Notes: generated by a model from the sequence alone, not told the origin. DNA of 59,083 nucleotides from an uncultured Clostridia bacterium (GCA_947601445.1 CANQGD010000005.1:1-59083); one strand, 5' to 3'. Positions 28,575-40,068 are shown, counted from the first letter of the stretch. Numbers and translations are program-made.

Positions 28575-29951
28575 TTATTTCAGTTCTTTTGGCGCGCGAG
28601 GATAGAGCAATACGTCTCGGATATTGGACATTCCCGTAAGATACATTACCATTCGATCCAACCCCATACCGAATCCGCTGTGCGGCACGCCTCCGTACCG
28701 ACGCAAATCAAGGTATTGTTTGTATCCTTCGATCGTTATGCCCTTGCGCTGCATTGCTTCCACCAACTTGTCATAATCCGTTTCACGCTCGCTGCATCCC
28801 ACGATTTCTCCTATACCGGGCACAAGCAAATCGGTAGCCGCAACGGTTTTGCCGTCGGGATTTTGCTTCATATAAAACGCCTTTATATCCTTGGGATAGT
28901 TTGTGACAAAAACGGGTTTTTTGAACACCTGTTCGGTAAGATAACGTTCGTGTTCGCTTTGCAGTTCGGCGCCCCATTCCGGTTTATACACAAAATTCGC
29001 ATTGGATTTGACTAAAATTTCAACCGCATCGGTATAATCCAATACAACAAAATCCGATTCCACAACGTTGGTGAGTTTGTCAATCAAACCAGGTTCGTAA
29101 AACCTTTCGAAAAATTCCAACTCGGGCTTACAATTTTTCAACACATAGTCCACAACGAACTTGACAAAGCCTTCGACGATCTCGATAATGTCGGGTAATT
29201 CGGCAAACGCAACTTCCGGTTCAACTTGCCAAAACTCCGCGACATGACGCGACGTGTTGGAGTTTTCCGCACGAAAAGTGGGTCCGAAAGTGTAAATTTT
29301 GCCCAAAGCCATAGCCGCCGATTCTCCTTCCAACTGACCGGAAACAGTCAGGAAAGCTTTTTTTCCGAAAAAGTCGTCGGCGTAATACTCTTGTTCATCC
29401 TTTGCGGTGTCATTCCAATGTTTGGTCGTAACGTTAAATACTTCTCCCGCGCCCTCGCAGTCGCTTCCCGTTATGATGGGAGTATGCACATAGGTAAATC
29501 CCCTACTCTGAAAATAAATGTGCGTGGCATAACTCAAAACGGAGCGAACGCGCTGCACGTTGAGCATTGTGTTGGTACGAACCCTTAGATGAGGCATCGT
29601 GCGCAAAAATTCCAAGGTATGACGTTTTTTCTGCAACGGATAGTCGGAAGGACATTCTCCCAATATGCGATAGGAGTCAAGACGCAATTCGCATACATTC
29701 TGCGGCGATTCCACAAGACTTCCTTGCAACATTACGCCGCATCCGACGGAAAAAACTCCGGAAATTTTGTCGTCGAAACGAGATTTGTCCACAACAATCT
29801 GCAAGTTTTTGAGGCAAGTACCGTCGTTTACTTCGAGAAACGCGACGTTTTTGGAATCGCGCGCAGTACGTACCCAGCCGCACACGGTAATCTGCCTGTC
29901 TGAAAAGGCTTTGTAGTTTTCGAAAATTTCTCTTATATCGGTATGTTTCAT
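28575..29951 (-). CDS. asnS: Asparagine--tRNA ligase
   Basis: ITVCGWVRTARDSKNVAFLEVNDGT, FGPTFRAENSNTSRHVAEFWQVEPEVAF, GFGMGLDRMVMYLTGMSNIRDV class II motifs. Confidence 0.95.
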   Translation of the reverse strand: MKHTDIREIFENYKAFSDRQITVCGWVRTARDSKNVAFLEVNDGTCLKNLQIVVDKSRFDDKISGVFSVGCGVMLQGSLVESPQNVCELRLDSYRILGECPSDYPLQKKRHTLEFLRTMPHLRVRTNTMLNVQRVRSVLSYATHIYFQSRGFTYVHTPIITGSDCEGAGEVFNVTTKHWNDTAKDEQEYYADDFFGKKAFLTVSGQLEGESAAMALGKIYTFGPTFRAENSNTSRHVAEFWQVEPEVAFAELPDIIEIVEGFVKFVVDYVLKNCKPELEFFERFYEPGLIDKLTNVVESDFVVLDYTDAVEILVKSNANFVYKPEWGAELQSEHERYLTEQVFKKPVFVTNYPKDIKAFYMKQNPDGKTVAATDLLVPGIGEIVGCSERETDYDKLVEAMQRKGITIEGYKQYLDLRRYGGVPHSGFGMGLDRMVMYLTGMSNIRDVLLYPRAPKELK

Positions 29952-30105
29952 AATTTCTCCTGTTGCGCTGTCGACCGACATCGGGTTGTTCACAACTATC
30001 TGTCGCGCACTTGACTGCGCATAGATATAATTATATCAATATTGTTTGGAAATTGCAATAATTGAACGCGTATTTGAGCGCCCAAAACATTTTTTTACAA
30101 AGTAA

Positions 30106-30134
30106 TTGCATACCTTGACTTGTTGGTATATAAT
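30106..30134 (+). promoter_or_regulatory. Promoter TTGCAT-N17-TATAAT of the ABC operon
   Basis: TTGCAT 30106-30111, TATAAT 30129-30134. Confidence 0.6.
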
Positions 30135-30161
30135 AATGTCAACCGAAAACGGAGGAAAAAC

Positions 30162-31073
30162 ATGTCAGATACGGCAATCATCACAACCGACCTAACCAAA
30201 GCGTACAACGGAATACGTGTTGTGGACGGAGTGTCCGTCGAAATAAAAAAGGGAAGCATAGCGGGACTCGTGGGTAAAAACGGCGCAGGAAAAACCACGT
30301 TGATACGTATGCTCACGGGACTTGTCGGCCCGAGCGAAGGAAGTTTTGAAATTCTGCCCGGTCAAACGCGTAAAAGCACAGATGTGTCCGCAATAGTGGA
30401 AAGCCCGTCGCTGTTTAACAATATGTCCGCGATGGACAACATGCGGCTTCAATGCAAAATATTGGGGATTGACGCGAATAACGAATATCTTGCGCAAACT
30501 TTGGCGTTGTTACAGTTGGACCCAAACCTCAAACGCCCCGTCAAAAATTATTCTCTCGGCATGCGACAGCGAGCGGCTCTCGCAATGGCGCTTGTGGGCA
30601 AACCACAATTGCTTATTTTGGATGAACCGACAAACGGACTCGATCCGGAAGGTATTCGTCTGATACGCGAAATTCTCATCAAAATGTGTCGGGAAAACGG
30701 CGTTACGGTGCTTATTTCCAGCCATATACTTGCGGAATTAGGCAAATTTGCCACGGAATTTTTCATAATGGACAAAGGGAAAATACTCAAACATGCGGCA
30801 GCAGAAGAATTGGCGAACTTTGCTCAAAACAAATACCGTCTCACCGTGGACAAAACGGGCATTGCCAGAGAAGCGCTGTTGCAATTCGGCCGCGTGGAAA
30901 TCATTTCCCCGTCTCAATTGGAACTGTATGCGGAAATACCCGTCACGCAGATTCTTCAAACGTTGTCGGATAAAGATGTATCTGTGCGCAGCGTAACGCA
31001 AGCGGGCGACCCGTTGGAGGAATTTTACATTCAAGCGCTGAAAGAAAACGGCATAAACGGAGGCGAACAATGA
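30162..31073 (+). CDS. ABC transporter ATP-binding protein
   Basis: [17 protein letters not shown] (Walker A), [15 protein letters not shown] (signature), [15 protein letters not shown] (Walker B); CGGAGG RBS. Confidence 0.95.
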   Translation: MSDTAIITTDLTKAYNGIRVVDGVSVEIKKGSIAGLVGKNGAGKTTLIRMLTGLVGPSEGSFEILPGQTRKSTDVSAIVESPSLFNNMSAMDNMRLQCKILGIDANNEYLAQTLALLQLDPNLKRPVKNYSLGMRQRAALAMALVGKPQLLILDEPTNGLDPEGIRLIREILIKMCRENGVTVLISSHILAELGKFATEFFIMDKGKILKHAAAEELANFAQNKYRLTVDKTGIAREALLQFGRVEIISPSQLELYAEIPVTQILQTLSDKDVSVRSVTQAGDPLEEFYIQALKENGINGGEQ

Positions 31074-31894
31074 CAAATATACTGCAAACGGAATTTTACC
31101 GTCTGAAAAAAAGCAGATTGTTTTGGGCTTTGTTCTGCGTTTCCGCCGGACTACCGTTAATATCCTCACTGTTGTCGCTGTTGCTGTTATTCGGGATTTA
31201 CTCGCTTAGCGGCGAATCGGGCGTAAGTATCGATTGGCAAACATTCCGCTCGTTGCATCTTACCACATCGATGTTATCCGAATATGCAAGCGTGCAAAAC
31301 GACGCTTCGCTGTTGGCAGTAATTTGTACGGGCGTCTGTTTGAGCAGAAATTTTGCCTACGGCACATACCGTAACATGCTGCTTGCAAAACACAGCCGAT
31401 TGGAAATATATCTTTCCGATTTGTTGACGGCTATGATAGTCGGCGCAAGCTATATCGGTGTATCTATAATTTCCTCACTGCTGTTCGGAGGACTGATTTT
31501 CGGCTTCGGCACATCGGCACTGAATGTATTTACCGCAATAATAACGTCCATTATGTTGGGATTGATCTCTATCGCTTTTGCGCAAACTCTGCTGTGTATG
31601 TTTTTGTTCGGTACGCGCAAAACGTCCGTAGCTCTTTCCTGCACGATAGTTATTTGTCTGGTTGCGCCCTCCCTGTTTGAAGGATTAGTACAGATGCTGA
31701 CATTATTCGAAGTATTCGGCGCGTCCCAAATCAATATCGATCTCAGTTGGGTGCCTTTATACAATTCGTCCTTGCTGGATTTGTACGATATAAGTTGGCC
31801 CCTTGTCGGCAAGATTGTTCTTTATCTCGTACCCCTTTCGATATTTTTCGGATTTATGGGTTGGATAACTTTCCGCAAGGCGGATTTGAAATAA
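31070..31894 (+). CDS. ABC-2 type permease
   Basis: Six hydrophobic segments; ATGA overlap with the upstream ATPase. Confidence 0.85.
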   Translation: MTNILQTEFYRLKKSRLFWALFCVSAGLPLISSLLSLLLLFGIYSLSGESGVSIDWQTFRSLHLTTSMLSEYASVQNDASLLAVICTGVCLSRNFAYGTYRNMLLAKHSRLEIYLSDLLTAMIVGASYIGVSIISSLLFGGLIFGFGTSALNVFTAIITSIMLGLISIAFAQTLLCMFLFGTRKTSVALSCTIVICLVAPSLFEGLVQMLTLFEVFGASQINIDLSWVPLYNSSLLDLYDISWPLVGKIVLYLVPLSIFFGFMGWITFRKADLK

Positions 31895-31972
31895 ATACCG
31901 TTAGAGTAAAACAGATATTTTGCAATTGACGAATTTTGCTTTTCAAATCAAACAAAATTATCCGCAAAAAAC

Positions 31973-32014
31973 ATACCCCGAAAATTGCACCGTACACGGT
32001 GATTTTCGGGGTAT
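31973..32014. terminator. Strong bidirectional terminator between convergent genes
   Basis: ATACCCCGAAAAT...ATTTTCGGGGTAT 13-bp perfect stem with inner CACCGT/ACGGTG. Confidence 0.85.
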
Positions 32015-32107
32015 TTGTTTCAGACGTTTTTTGCACTATTTTTAACGCGATCCCAGCGGCGCCGAATAAGTCCGCAAGCGTAAAATACCGATACGAAAGC
32101 GCGTCGT

Positions 32108-35100
32108 TTATTCCGTGCGCAAAGCGACAACGGGGTCTTTTTTCGCCGCCGAACGCGAAGGAATGAGTCCGGAGAAAAGCGTAAGCACAACGCTGATACT
32201 GACGAGAATAAGCGCGGCAACGGGCGGCAATACTGCGTTCAAGCCTCCTATACCCGTCAATGCGTGTAAAATAAGATTGATGGGTATACACAACAAATAA
32301 GTTGCCAAAACGCCTATCACTCCCGCCGCAAAGCCTATAATAATGGTTTCGGCATTGAACATGCTGGAAACGTCCCGTTTGGACGCGCCTATTGCGCGCA
32401 GTATTCCTATTTCCTTTGTACGTTCCTGTACGGAAATCAAGGTAATGACGCCTATCATTATCGAAGAAACAATCAGAGAAATTGCCACAAATGCGATCAA
32501 CACGTAGGTAACGGCGTCGATGATCGTTGTTACCGCAGACATCACCAATGCCACCAAATCGGTATACTCTATTTTTTGACTTTCGTCCGTGATTACTTCT
32601 TTGTTGTAGCGGTCGATTTCCTCCGCGATAACGTCCTTTGCGTCAAAACTTGACGCAAAAATATTTATGGATGCGGGTTTGTCAAGGTCTACGCAACCCA
32701 ACAGCGACAAATTGCCTTCGTAGGTTGCTTCGCTGAACTCCAATATTTCGTCGTAATATACGGAATATTGTGCGTCTGACGCTTTGTCAAGATAGGCTTT
32801 TGCAGTTTCCGCAAATTCCTTGTCGGACAAGGCGTTAAGCTCAATAAGACGATTGCCGACATACAGTTCTTTTTGCATTTCCACCACACTCGGACGCACA
32901 GCATCTTTAATTTGCTCTTCCGTCATGCTTTCGAGCAACTCCAAAATTTTTTCTGCTGGAATACCGGTCTGATTTGCAAACATGTCGGCTATTGTGGAAT
33001 TTAATATACCCAATTGCGCAAGATCGTTCAGTTGCGTGTCCGCCGACTGCCGGATTGTTTCCATATTGTCGAGAGCAAGCATTTGCGCATATAAATTTCT
33101 TTGTAAAGAATCCGAGTTTTCAAAATAAGTTTGAAAGGCTTCTTTCTTTTTTGCGTCGGACAAGGTTTTTGCTACGGAGTCAAAGGTGCGTCCCGTAAAA
33201 ACATCCGTGGTCGGATCGTCTTTTTGTTCCTTAACAATTTGGGAATTTTCCGCTTGCTGCACAACGTACTTGGTCAACTTGCTTGTATAAGCGATGGAGC
33301 CGGTCAGCATGTGCGCAGTGGCGTCGGGATTGGGACGGATTATTCCCGTTATGTTAAGCTCGAATCCCTTGCCGTAAAGCATTTCGGGATTGTTTTGCAT
33401 TTCCGTTTCCCGTATATCCATCCAAGTATCCCCTACTTTTTCATAGAAGGAGGAACTCAGTATAACTTTTACCCTTGTTCCGCAAATGTCTTCATACTCC
33501 CAATCACGGTAGTTTTCGGAATCTTCGACAGTGGTTTTGTTGCGAATAGCGTCCGCAACCGCGTCTATATAGTCTTGCCCTATAAGTCCCAAAGCATAAA
33601 GCGCGATGTCGCTTATTTCGTTGTCGTCGTTCATTATCAATACAACGTCGTTATAGTTTTCGGGCCAAGTTCCGTAAACAACATCATACTGATCTTGGAT
33701 AAGGTCATTGACGGGTTCTCCGTTTTTCCCCGCCAACATCTCTTGCCAGATATTCATATTGAAGTTTCCCAATCCGGCATAGTATTGTCCCGTGGAAGCC
33801 TCGACATTTTCCAGATATATATCGAGCAGATCTCTCATGAGGTTGCCCACATTACATTCGATAATTTCTCCGTCTATGTTTTTTGTGTAAACATTCAAGT
33901 TGAGATTGTAGTTATAGGAAAGTCCCGCAACGGCTTCGTGCAGTTTGCTGTCTTCCTTGGCTACTTCTTCTTCGAGAAATTTTTTGAAAGCGACAAGATC
34001 GTTGGATTTTTGCGCAGACCCGGATACCATATTTACCAAATCGTAGATCATGGAACGACGATAAACCTTGTCGTTGCCGTGTTCCGTTTTGTTGTTTTCG
34101 GTTTCCATCATATTGGCAACCATTGCCGACAAGTCCATTGTCGTGGATTCGATGGTCAGCGGATAGCTTGTGAGCGTTTGCTCCTCCACCAAATTGATGT
34201 AATTGGTCATGCCTTGACTTACGGACAGAATGAGCGCAATGCCGATTATTCCTATGCTGCCGGCAAAGGAAGTAAGTACGGTACGCCCCTTTTTCGTAAA
34301 TAAATTGTTCAAAGACAACTTGAACGCCGTCCAGAAAGACATAGAAGAACGTTTCTTTTTGTTTTTGGAGCGCTTTCCCGCGACCTGCAAATTATCCTCG
34401 CTTGCACCCGATACGGTATTTTCCGTCGCCGACAAATCGCTTTCGGCAACTTCGTCGGTTTGTTTGTTTTGTGCAAGCATACGTTCGCTCTCGGCTTGTT
34501 TTTCTGCGGCATATTCCTCTTCCGTCAAAGGAGCGCTGTCACCCACTATCACACCGTCCAAAATGCGAATTATGCGCGAAGAATACCTCTCGGCAAGCTC
34601 GGGATTGTGCGTAACCATGATTACAAGCCGATCGTTGGACATTTCTTTGAGCAACTCCATTATTTGAATGCCCGTTTCGGTATCCAATGCGCCGGTGGGT
34701 TCGTCGGCGAGAATTATATCGGGATTGTTTACCAAAGCGCGCGCGATTGCCACACGTTGCATTTGTCCGCCGCTAAGCTGGTTGGGGCGTTTGTTCAGAT
34801 GTTCTTTCAATCCCACCTTACAAAGCGCGTCCTCTGCGCGCAATTTGCGTTCGCTCTTGGGAACGCCTGCCAGAGTCAAAGCCAATTCGACGTTTTTTAG
34901 CACCGTTTGATGAGGAATCAGATTGTATGTTTGAAATACAAATCCGATCGAATGATTGCGATAGGTATCCCAATCGCGATCCTTGTAATTTTTGGTGGAA
35001 ACGCCGTCAATGATCAAATCGCCGGTTGTATATTTGTCCAATCCGCCGATAATGTTCAAAAGAGTTGTTTTTCCGCAACCGCTCGGTCCCAAAATAGACA

Positions 35101-35200
35101 CAAACTCGCTTGTGCGAAATTGCAAATCCACGCCCTTTAAGGCGTGAACGGCGGTATTCGCCACGGGATAATCCTTTACTATTTGTTTAAGTTCGAGCAT
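32108..35200 (-). CDS. MacB-like ABC transporter, ATPase fused to FtsX-type permease
   Basis: [50 protein letters not shown]; long extracytoplasmic region and C-terminal TM helices (FtsX). Confidence 0.93.
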   Translation of the reverse strand: MLELKQIVKDYPVANTAVHALKGVDLQFRTSEFVSILGPSGCGKTTLLNIIGGLDKYTTGDLIIDGVSTKNYKDRDWDTYRNHSIGFVFQTYNLIPHQTVLKNVELALTLAGVPKSERKLRAEDALCKVGLKEHLNKRPNQLSGGQMQRVAIARALVNNPDIILADEPTGALDTETGIQIMELLKEMSNDRLVIMVTHNPELAERYSSRIIRILDGVIVGDSAPLTEEEYAAEKQAESERMLAQNKQTDEVAESDLSATENTVSGASEDNLQVAGKRSKNKKKRSSMSFWTAFKLSLNNLFTKKGRTVLTSFAGSIGIIGIALILSVSQGMTNYINLVEEQTLTSYPLTIESTTMDLSAMVANMMETENNKTEHGNDKVYRRSMIYDLVNMVSGSAQKSNDLVAFKKFLEEEVAKEDSKLHEAVAGLSYNYNLNLNVYTKNIDGEIIECNVGNLMRDLLDIYLENVEASTGQYYAGLGNFNMNIWQEMLAGKNGEPVNDLIQDQYDVVYGTWPENYNDVVLIMNDDNEISDIALYALGLIGQDYIDAVADAIRNKTTVEDSENYRDWEYEDICGTRVKVILSSSFYEKVGDTWMDIRETEMQNNPEMLYGKGFELNITGIIRPNPDATAHMLTGSIAYTSKLTKYVVQQAENSQIVKEQKDDPTTDVFTGRTFDSVAKTLSDAKKKEAFQTYFENSDSLQRNLYAQMLALDNMETIRQSADTQLNDLAQLGILNSTIADMFANQTGIPAEKILELLESMTEEQIKDAVRPSVVEMQKELYVGNRLIELNALSDKEFAETAKAYLDKASDAQYSVYYDEILEFSEATYEGNLSLLGCVDLDKPASINIFASSFDAKDVIAEEIDRYNKEVITDESQKIEYTDLVALVMSAVTTIIDAVTYVLIAFVAISLIVSSIMIGVITLISVQERTKEIGILRAIGASKRDVSSMFNAETIIIGFAAGVIGVLATYLLCIPINLILHALTGIGGLNAVLPPVAALILVSISVVLTLFSGLIPSRSAAKKDPVVALRTE

Positions 35201-35223
35201 AACTACTCCTTTTTTGAAAAAAT

Positions 35224-35239
35224 AGTTCAAAATTGAACT
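35224..35239. promoter_or_regulatory. Candidate operator palindrome at the ABC transporter transcription start
   Basis: AGTTCAA-AA-TTGAACT, immediately downstream of the -10 box. Confidence 0.5.
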
Positions 35240-35240
35240 G

Positions 35241-35269
35241 ATTTTATCACCGTGAAATATAAAAGTCAA
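35241..35269 (-). promoter_or_regulatory. Promoter TTGACT-N17-TAAAAT of the MacB-like gene
   Basis: -35 AGTCAA 35264-35269, -10 ATTTTA 35241-35246 in plus text. Confidence 0.7.
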
Positions 35270-35332
35270 CCGTTTGAGTATATATAGTTAGTTTAACCTT
35301 GTTATATTCACCTATTTTCCGCAAAAATCCGC

Positions 35333-35977
35333 CTATTGCTCGCTCGCGTCGTTTTGTTGACTGTCGGATTGATCGTTCTTTCGCCCTTGACGCGCAGTGG
35401 GAGTATCCGGCAAATATTTTATCAGCACACCGCCGCGCTGCAAGGCGAACAATATGAGAGGTATCAAAACCAACTGCAATATTATACCCGCCCAAGTAGA
35501 AGTAAAGTTACCCAATATTTTTGTGCAAAACGCCGCAAAGTAAGAGGAAGCGTCACCCATCATGAAAAACGCTCCGACAAACGCATTGAGAATACGTCCC
35601 GCAATCATAGCTATTATCAATGCCAATACGGACGCGAAACGACCTATCGAGGTTTTTTTGAGAAAAACCCAACGCATAAGTCCGACAATAAATCCGTATG
35701 CTGCCAATTCGAAAATCATAGGTATCAATCCCGCGGGGAAAGGAGGACGCACTCCGCCCGTGGACAAAAAGGACATCAACGGCGTTACAACCCCGCAAAT
35801 AAGTCCGAGATAAGGACCGCAAAGTATCCCGCAAAGCAATACGGGGAAATGCATGGGGCTGAACAGAGAGGAAAACGCCACGTCGCCGAAAACGTGAAAC
35901 GTACCCGCAAGTATCACTGCCACTGCGGACAGCATTGCGGTAGTAACTACATTCAGTGTCGTAAATTTTGATTTCAT
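35333..35977 (-). CDS. ECF transporter S component (substrate unknown)
   Basis: MHFPVLLCGILCGPYLGLICGVVTPLMSFLSTGG..PPFPAGLIPMIFELAAYGFIVGL; typical small multi-pass S component. Confidence 0.8.
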   Translation of the reverse strand: MKSKFTTLNVVTTAMLSAVAVILAGTFHVFGDVAFSSLFSPMHFPVLLCGILCGPYLGLICGVVTPLMSFLSTGGVRPPFPAGLIPMIFELAAYGFIVGLMRWVFLKKTSIGRFASVLALIIAMIAGRILNAFVGAFFMMGDASSYFAAFCTKILGNFTSTWAGIILQLVLIPLILFALQRGGVLIKYLPDTPTARQGRKNDQSDSQQNDASEQ

Positions 35978-36007
35978 AGAAACTCCTTTTGTTTGATAAA
36001 AGAAAAA

Positions 36008-36122
36008 CTTGTCGAATATCGCTATCGACGCAGTTTTAACACAAAGACATTGCGTCCTGCGTAGCTATTTCGACAAATAATTGTATATTGCCGCCAATAC
36101 GGACGAAAGTCCTTACGTATTG
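36008..36122 (-). promoter_or_regulatory. Structured attenuator-like 5' leader of the ECF S component gene
   Basis: Minus strand: CAATACG..CGTATTG hairpin, then TTGTCGAAATAGCTACGCAG...CTGCGTCGATAGCGATATTCGACAA-GTTTTTC terminator-like stem. Confidence 0.5.
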
Positions 36123-36252
36123 TTGCGATTATATACAACAAAAGACAAACAGCGTATTTTAATTGCAAAATCCGCTTTACCGACAAATTCACGCCGCCCC
36201 TGCTAAGGAACGAATAAAACCATACCGCTCGGGGTGCCTGTTGAAGATTTTT

Positions 36253-37914
36253 TTACCCCTTACTGAAAAAACCGTCCGTTTGAGCTTTTATTTCCTCGAA
36301 ACGGGACAGAACGACCGTTTTGTCGCCCTTGACCGTAATATAACACTTGATAAGAGGCTCAGTGCCGCTTGGGCGCACTATCAGCTGACTGCCGTCTGCG
36401 CTTCTCAGCCTCAAAACGTCGGCACGCGGCAAATCGTACAGCGTTTGTGTAAGAAAATCGCAGCTGTCCGTCACGGGAGAAGTTCCCAATGTTTCAAAGG
36501 GTGTTTTGCGGATTGCCGCAAGCAACTTTTCCTTGTCCTCGGCGCCCGACAATCCTTCAAAACGGTAGCTTACCGTATTTTGATAGAAGTAACCGTGTTC
36601 GGAATACAGCTCGTCCAGACGCGAAACAACCGTTTTGCCCTGCGATTTAAGTATAGACGCACACTCCGCGATCAGCACTGCGGCAATTACTCCGTCTTTG
36701 TCGCGCACGTAGCTGCCTTTGAGATACCCGCAGCTTTCTTCGAAACCGAATACGTAACGCTCCGAATGACCTTCTTTTTCCAACTTGGCAATCACGTTGC
36801 CAATATATTTGAATCCCGTCAAAACGTCTCGTACTTCCGCCCCATATTGACGAGCAATGGCATCCAACATCGGAGTGGTGACGATAGTCTTGACCAACAC
36901 GGGATTTTGCGGAAGCGTGCCTTCACGATACATCTCACGCAAAATACAGTCGGCAAGCAAAACTCCCACTTCGTTGCCGCTTAACTGACGGTATTTATCG
37001 CCGTCTTTCACAGCCACGCCCAAACGATCGCAATCGGGGTCGTTGGCGATTATCAAATCCGCATTTGTTTCAACTGCAACTTGTTTTGCCAAAGCAAGCG
37101 TTTCCGACTTCTCCGGATTCGGGTACGGACAAGTCGGGAAATTGCCGTCGGGAAGTGACTGTTCTTTGACTATAGTGAGATTGTTCAATCCCATGCGGCG
37201 CAACGTTTCCGGTACCACACGATAGCCCGCTCCGTTTAACGGAGTGTAAACCGCGTTGAGCGAGTCGAGCGGCGCGTCGGTCAATCTTTCCTGCAACACA
37301 CGGTCTATATACATTTCCTCCAACAGCTTGTCGGTGTAATGCACAAGGTTGCCTTCGTACTGCGATATTTCGGGCAACGGTTTGTCGAAAAGCTCCACCG
37401 TTTCGATATAACTTGTAACCTCGGCGGCGTCCTCATCCAACAATTGGCACCCGCTTGAATCGTAAACTTTGTATCCGTTGTACTCCGACGGATTGTGACT
37501 TGCCGTTACATTTACGCCCGTGTCGCAGTGTAACTCTCTGACCATAAAAGACAAATAGGGTGTAGGCATACACTCCGGAGTCAGATAAACGCTTATGCCG
37601 TGGGCGGCAAGCGTCGCCGCAGCCAATTCGCAGAACCGTTTGCTGTTGTTGCGCGAATCGTATGTGATGGCGCAACTGCGCATACGGTGTGCGTCCATAT
37701 AGCGTGCCAAACCCTCCGTTGCACGGTAAACCGTGTAGATATTCATACGTGCGGTTCCCGCAGCCATAATTCCTCTCAAACCGGCGGTGCCGAAAGACAA
37801 ATCTCCGCTGAACGCCTCTTTCTTTTGATCTTCGCTCATTGCATACAGCTCGGATAACAGCTCCTTATCCTCGACTTTGCTACACCATTCTTTGTATTTT
37901 TCCGAATAACTCAT
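36253..37914 (-). CDS. Phosphoglucomutase/phosphomannomutase family protein
   Basis: TASHNPSEYNGYKVYD phosphoserine loop; NDPDCDRLGVAV metal loop; RPSGTEPLIKCYI. Confidence 0.95.
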   Translation of the reverse strand: MSYSEKYKEWCSKVEDKELLSELYAMSEDQKKEAFSGDLSFGTAGLRGIMAAGTARMNIYTVYRATEGLARYMDAHRMRSCAITYDSRNNSKRFCELAAATLAAHGISVYLTPECMPTPYLSFMVRELHCDTGVNVTASHNPSEYNGYKVYDSSGCQLLDEDAAEVTSYIETVELFDKPLPEISQYEGNLVHYTDKLLEEMYIDRVLQERLTDAPLDSLNAVYTPLNGAGYRVVPETLRRMGLNNLTIVKEQSLPDGNFPTCPYPNPEKSETLALAKQVAVETNADLIIANDPDCDRLGVAVKDGDKYRQLSGNEVGVLLADCILREMYREGTLPQNPVLVKTIVTTPMLDAIARQYGAEVRDVLTGFKYIGNVIAKLEKEGHSERYVFGFEESCGYLKGSYVRDKDGVIAAVLIAECASILKSQGKTVVSRLDELYSEHGYFYQNTVSYRFEGLSGAEDKEKLLAAIRKTPFETLGTSPVTDSCDFLTQTLYDLPRADVLRLRSADGSQLIVRPSGTEPLIKCYITVKGDKTVVLSRFEEIKAQTDGFFSKG

Positions 37915-37923
37915 TTTTTACCT

Positions 37924-39162
37924 CTATTTTACCGTTATTCCGTCCACTCCCGCAAGAGTGCAGGACAAAAATGCCGTCAACGCTTTATGCATGGTTTCCA
38001 AATCTTCACACCCGCACGTTTCGCATGCAGAGTGCATCGCAAGTTGCGCTATACCTATGTCGCACACTTTCATGCCCAATTCTCGCGCAGTTACAAGTCC
38101 CAAAGTGCTTCCGCCGGAGAGTTCGCTGTTGTTGTATAAATCCTGATAAGGCAAGCCGACCAAGTCCATAAGACGCTTGAACACGGCGGCGCTCAGTCCG
38201 TCGGTGGCATAGTTAACATGATGTTTGACGATTATGCCCTCGTTCATATGGCATTTGTACAACGGGTCGTGTTTTTCGGGATGTGCGGGATGCGCCGCAT
38301 GTCCGTTATCCACAGAGAGCACCATTCCGTTTTCCGTTGCATATGTCGATTCGGTTCGGGTCAGGTCCAACGCGTCGATTATTCCGTCCAACACCTGTTT
38401 CAAAAATCCCGGTGTGCCTTGCCGCGTACCGCTGCCCGTTTCCTCATTATCGAGACACGCCACCACGGCAAGCCCTTGCGGTTCGGCGTCCACCAATGCG
38501 TAAAGGGAATTGTATACGCTTGTGAGATTGTCCAACCGAGCCGAACACAAAAATTCGTTATGTAAACCGCTTGAAAATGCTTCCGTAGCAGGCGTAACAT
38601 ATAAATCTGCATCCAAAACATTATCCTCGGTGAGGCTTGCATACAAGTCGGCTTCGCCCTGAGCAAACAAGGGCAAAGTGTCGCTTTGCGGCTTCAAAAA
38701 CGGTTTTTCGTTGGCTTCGCGATTAAGGTGGATTGCAAGACTTGGAATAACCACATTGTAGTCGCTTACAACAAGCTGTTGTTCCACCCCGTCCGCTGTT
38801 TCCGTCAACAAACGCCCCGCAACCTTCATTTTGCGGTCGAAATAACTGTACAGCAGTCCTCCGCCGTATTTTTCCGTATTGATGCGTTTGAGACTTTCGC
38901 TTTCGACAAGCCTGTTGCCTTTGATTTTGAAAGAGGGACTGTCCGTATGACTGACAACTATGTTGAATACGTTGGATTGTCCCAAACAAAACGCGACGAC
39001 CGAACTGCCGTTTCGGGTAACAAAATAACTGCCGCCCCGTTCAAGTTTCCAACTGTCCCCCAATGTGAGACGTACAAAACCCTCTTCTTTGAGAATTTCG
39101 CAAGCGTTTGCCGTTGTGTGATAGGCGGTATAGCTGCTGTCCAAAAAATCTTTAAGTTCCAT
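37924..39162 (-). CDS. M18 family aminopeptidase
   Basis: SHTDSPSFKIK, CLDNEETGSGTRQGT, SVDNGHAAHPAHPEKHDP, GGSTLG motifs. Confidence 0.92.
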   Translation of the reverse strand: MELKDFLDSSYTAYHTTANACEILKEEGFVRLTLGDSWKLERGGSYFVTRNGSSVVAFCLGQSNVFNIVVSHTDSPSFKIKGNRLVESESLKRINTEKYGGGLLYSYFDRKMKVAGRLLTETADGVEQQLVVSDYNVVIPSLAIHLNREANEKPFLKPQSDTLPLFAQGEADLYASLTEDNVLDADLYVTPATEAFSSGLHNEFLCSARLDNLTSVYNSLYALVDAEPQGLAVVACLDNEETGSGTRQGTPGFLKQVLDGIIDALDLTRTESTYATENGMVLSVDNGHAAHPAHPEKHDPLYKCHMNEGIIVKHHVNYATDGLSAAVFKRLMDLVGLPYQDLYNNSELSGGSTLGLVTARELGMKVCDIGIAQLAMHSACETCGCEDLETMHKALTAFLSCTLAGVDGITVK

Positions 39163-39184
39163 GTGGCTGCCTCCTTTGTTGTAA

Positions 39185-40060
39185 TTACAGGTGCTTTTCT
39201 ATGCACGATTTTATATGTTCGACGTAGGCTCTTGCTACATTAAAGCCCGTTACTTGTTCTATTTTCTCAAACATAGCATTACTGTTGACTTCACAAAGTT
39301 TAGGCGGGTCCGTCAACAAAACATCTATGCCGCAGTAGTCCAACCCGATGATTCGTGCGACTTTTTCGCACATTGCGGCAATTTGCGAAGGAACAATCGT
39401 TTTTTCGCATTTGCTCCCGAGAGAAGCGTTCGAACGAAAATCCGCATCGTTTGAGCGCACCATGGCGCAAACGACTTTGCCGCCTATCACGATCACGCGC
39501 ATATCCCGTCCGCGACTTTCTTTTTCGTAATGTTGCAACAGGTAAGATTGCGATTTGATTTCTTCCAAAATTTTTTCCAACTGCCGCCGAGTGTCGCACA
39601 GATATACCTGTTCGCCGAAACTTCCGTGGCATTGTTTGACGACGACGGGCAGCCCGAGCTTTTCAACGACTTTATCCAAGTAAGCGTCACCGATTGCGGC
39701 GTTCGGATTGTAGCACAGCGGTCCCGCGACGGTATCCGGCATAGGTATACCCTCGTTTGCCAACACCGTATGCGTCAACATTTTGTCGTCGCATATCTCC
39801 GTGGCGCGAGCGCTGTTAAACACACGGACGCCGATTTTTTCCAGCAGCATCGGGGTTATGCGTTCCTTGTCGAAATACAGCACGAAATCCGAATGTAAAT
39901 TACATTCGATTGCACCGTTTTTCACATAAACCGCAAAACCGTCGTTTGCTTTCACTTCGATTTCGATGTTCAATGCGGAAAATTCTTCCGTCATCCGCTG
40001 CAATTTGCGTTTTTGCACGGGATGATTGTCGTAGGGGTTAATCAAAATCGTCCCTTTCAT
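39185..40060 (-). CDS. RimK-type ATP-grasp ligase
   Basis: LPVVVKQCHGSFGEQVYL, DMRVIVIGGKVVCAMVR, GIDVLLTDPPKLCEVNSNA motifs. Confidence 0.88.
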   Translation of the reverse strand: MKGTILINPYDNHPVQKRKLQRMTEEFSALNIEIEVKANDGFAVYVKNGAIECNLHSDFVLYFDKERITPMLLEKIGVRVFNSARATEICDDKMLTHTVLANEGIPMPDTVAGPLCYNPNAAIGDAYLDKVVEKLGLPVVVKQCHGSFGEQVYLCDTRRQLEKILEEIKSQSYLLQHYEKESRGRDMRVIVIGGKVVCAMVRSNDADFRSNASLGSKCEKTIVPSQIAAMCEKVARIIGLDYCGIDVLLTDPPKLCEVNSNAMFEKIEQVTGFNVARAYVEHIKSCIEKHL

Positions 40061-40068
40061 AACATAAT

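Noticed and set aside
33131-34303. 390-aa plus-strand ORF
   Set aside because: Antisense shadow of the MacB-like transporter; rich in F/V/R with no domain signal.
36180-36250. CTCGGGGTGCCTG resembling the 5' end of a TPP riboswitch
   Set aside because: No CTGAGA or P4/P5 consensus follows, and the segment is better explained as part of the region downstream of the phosphoglucomutase gene.
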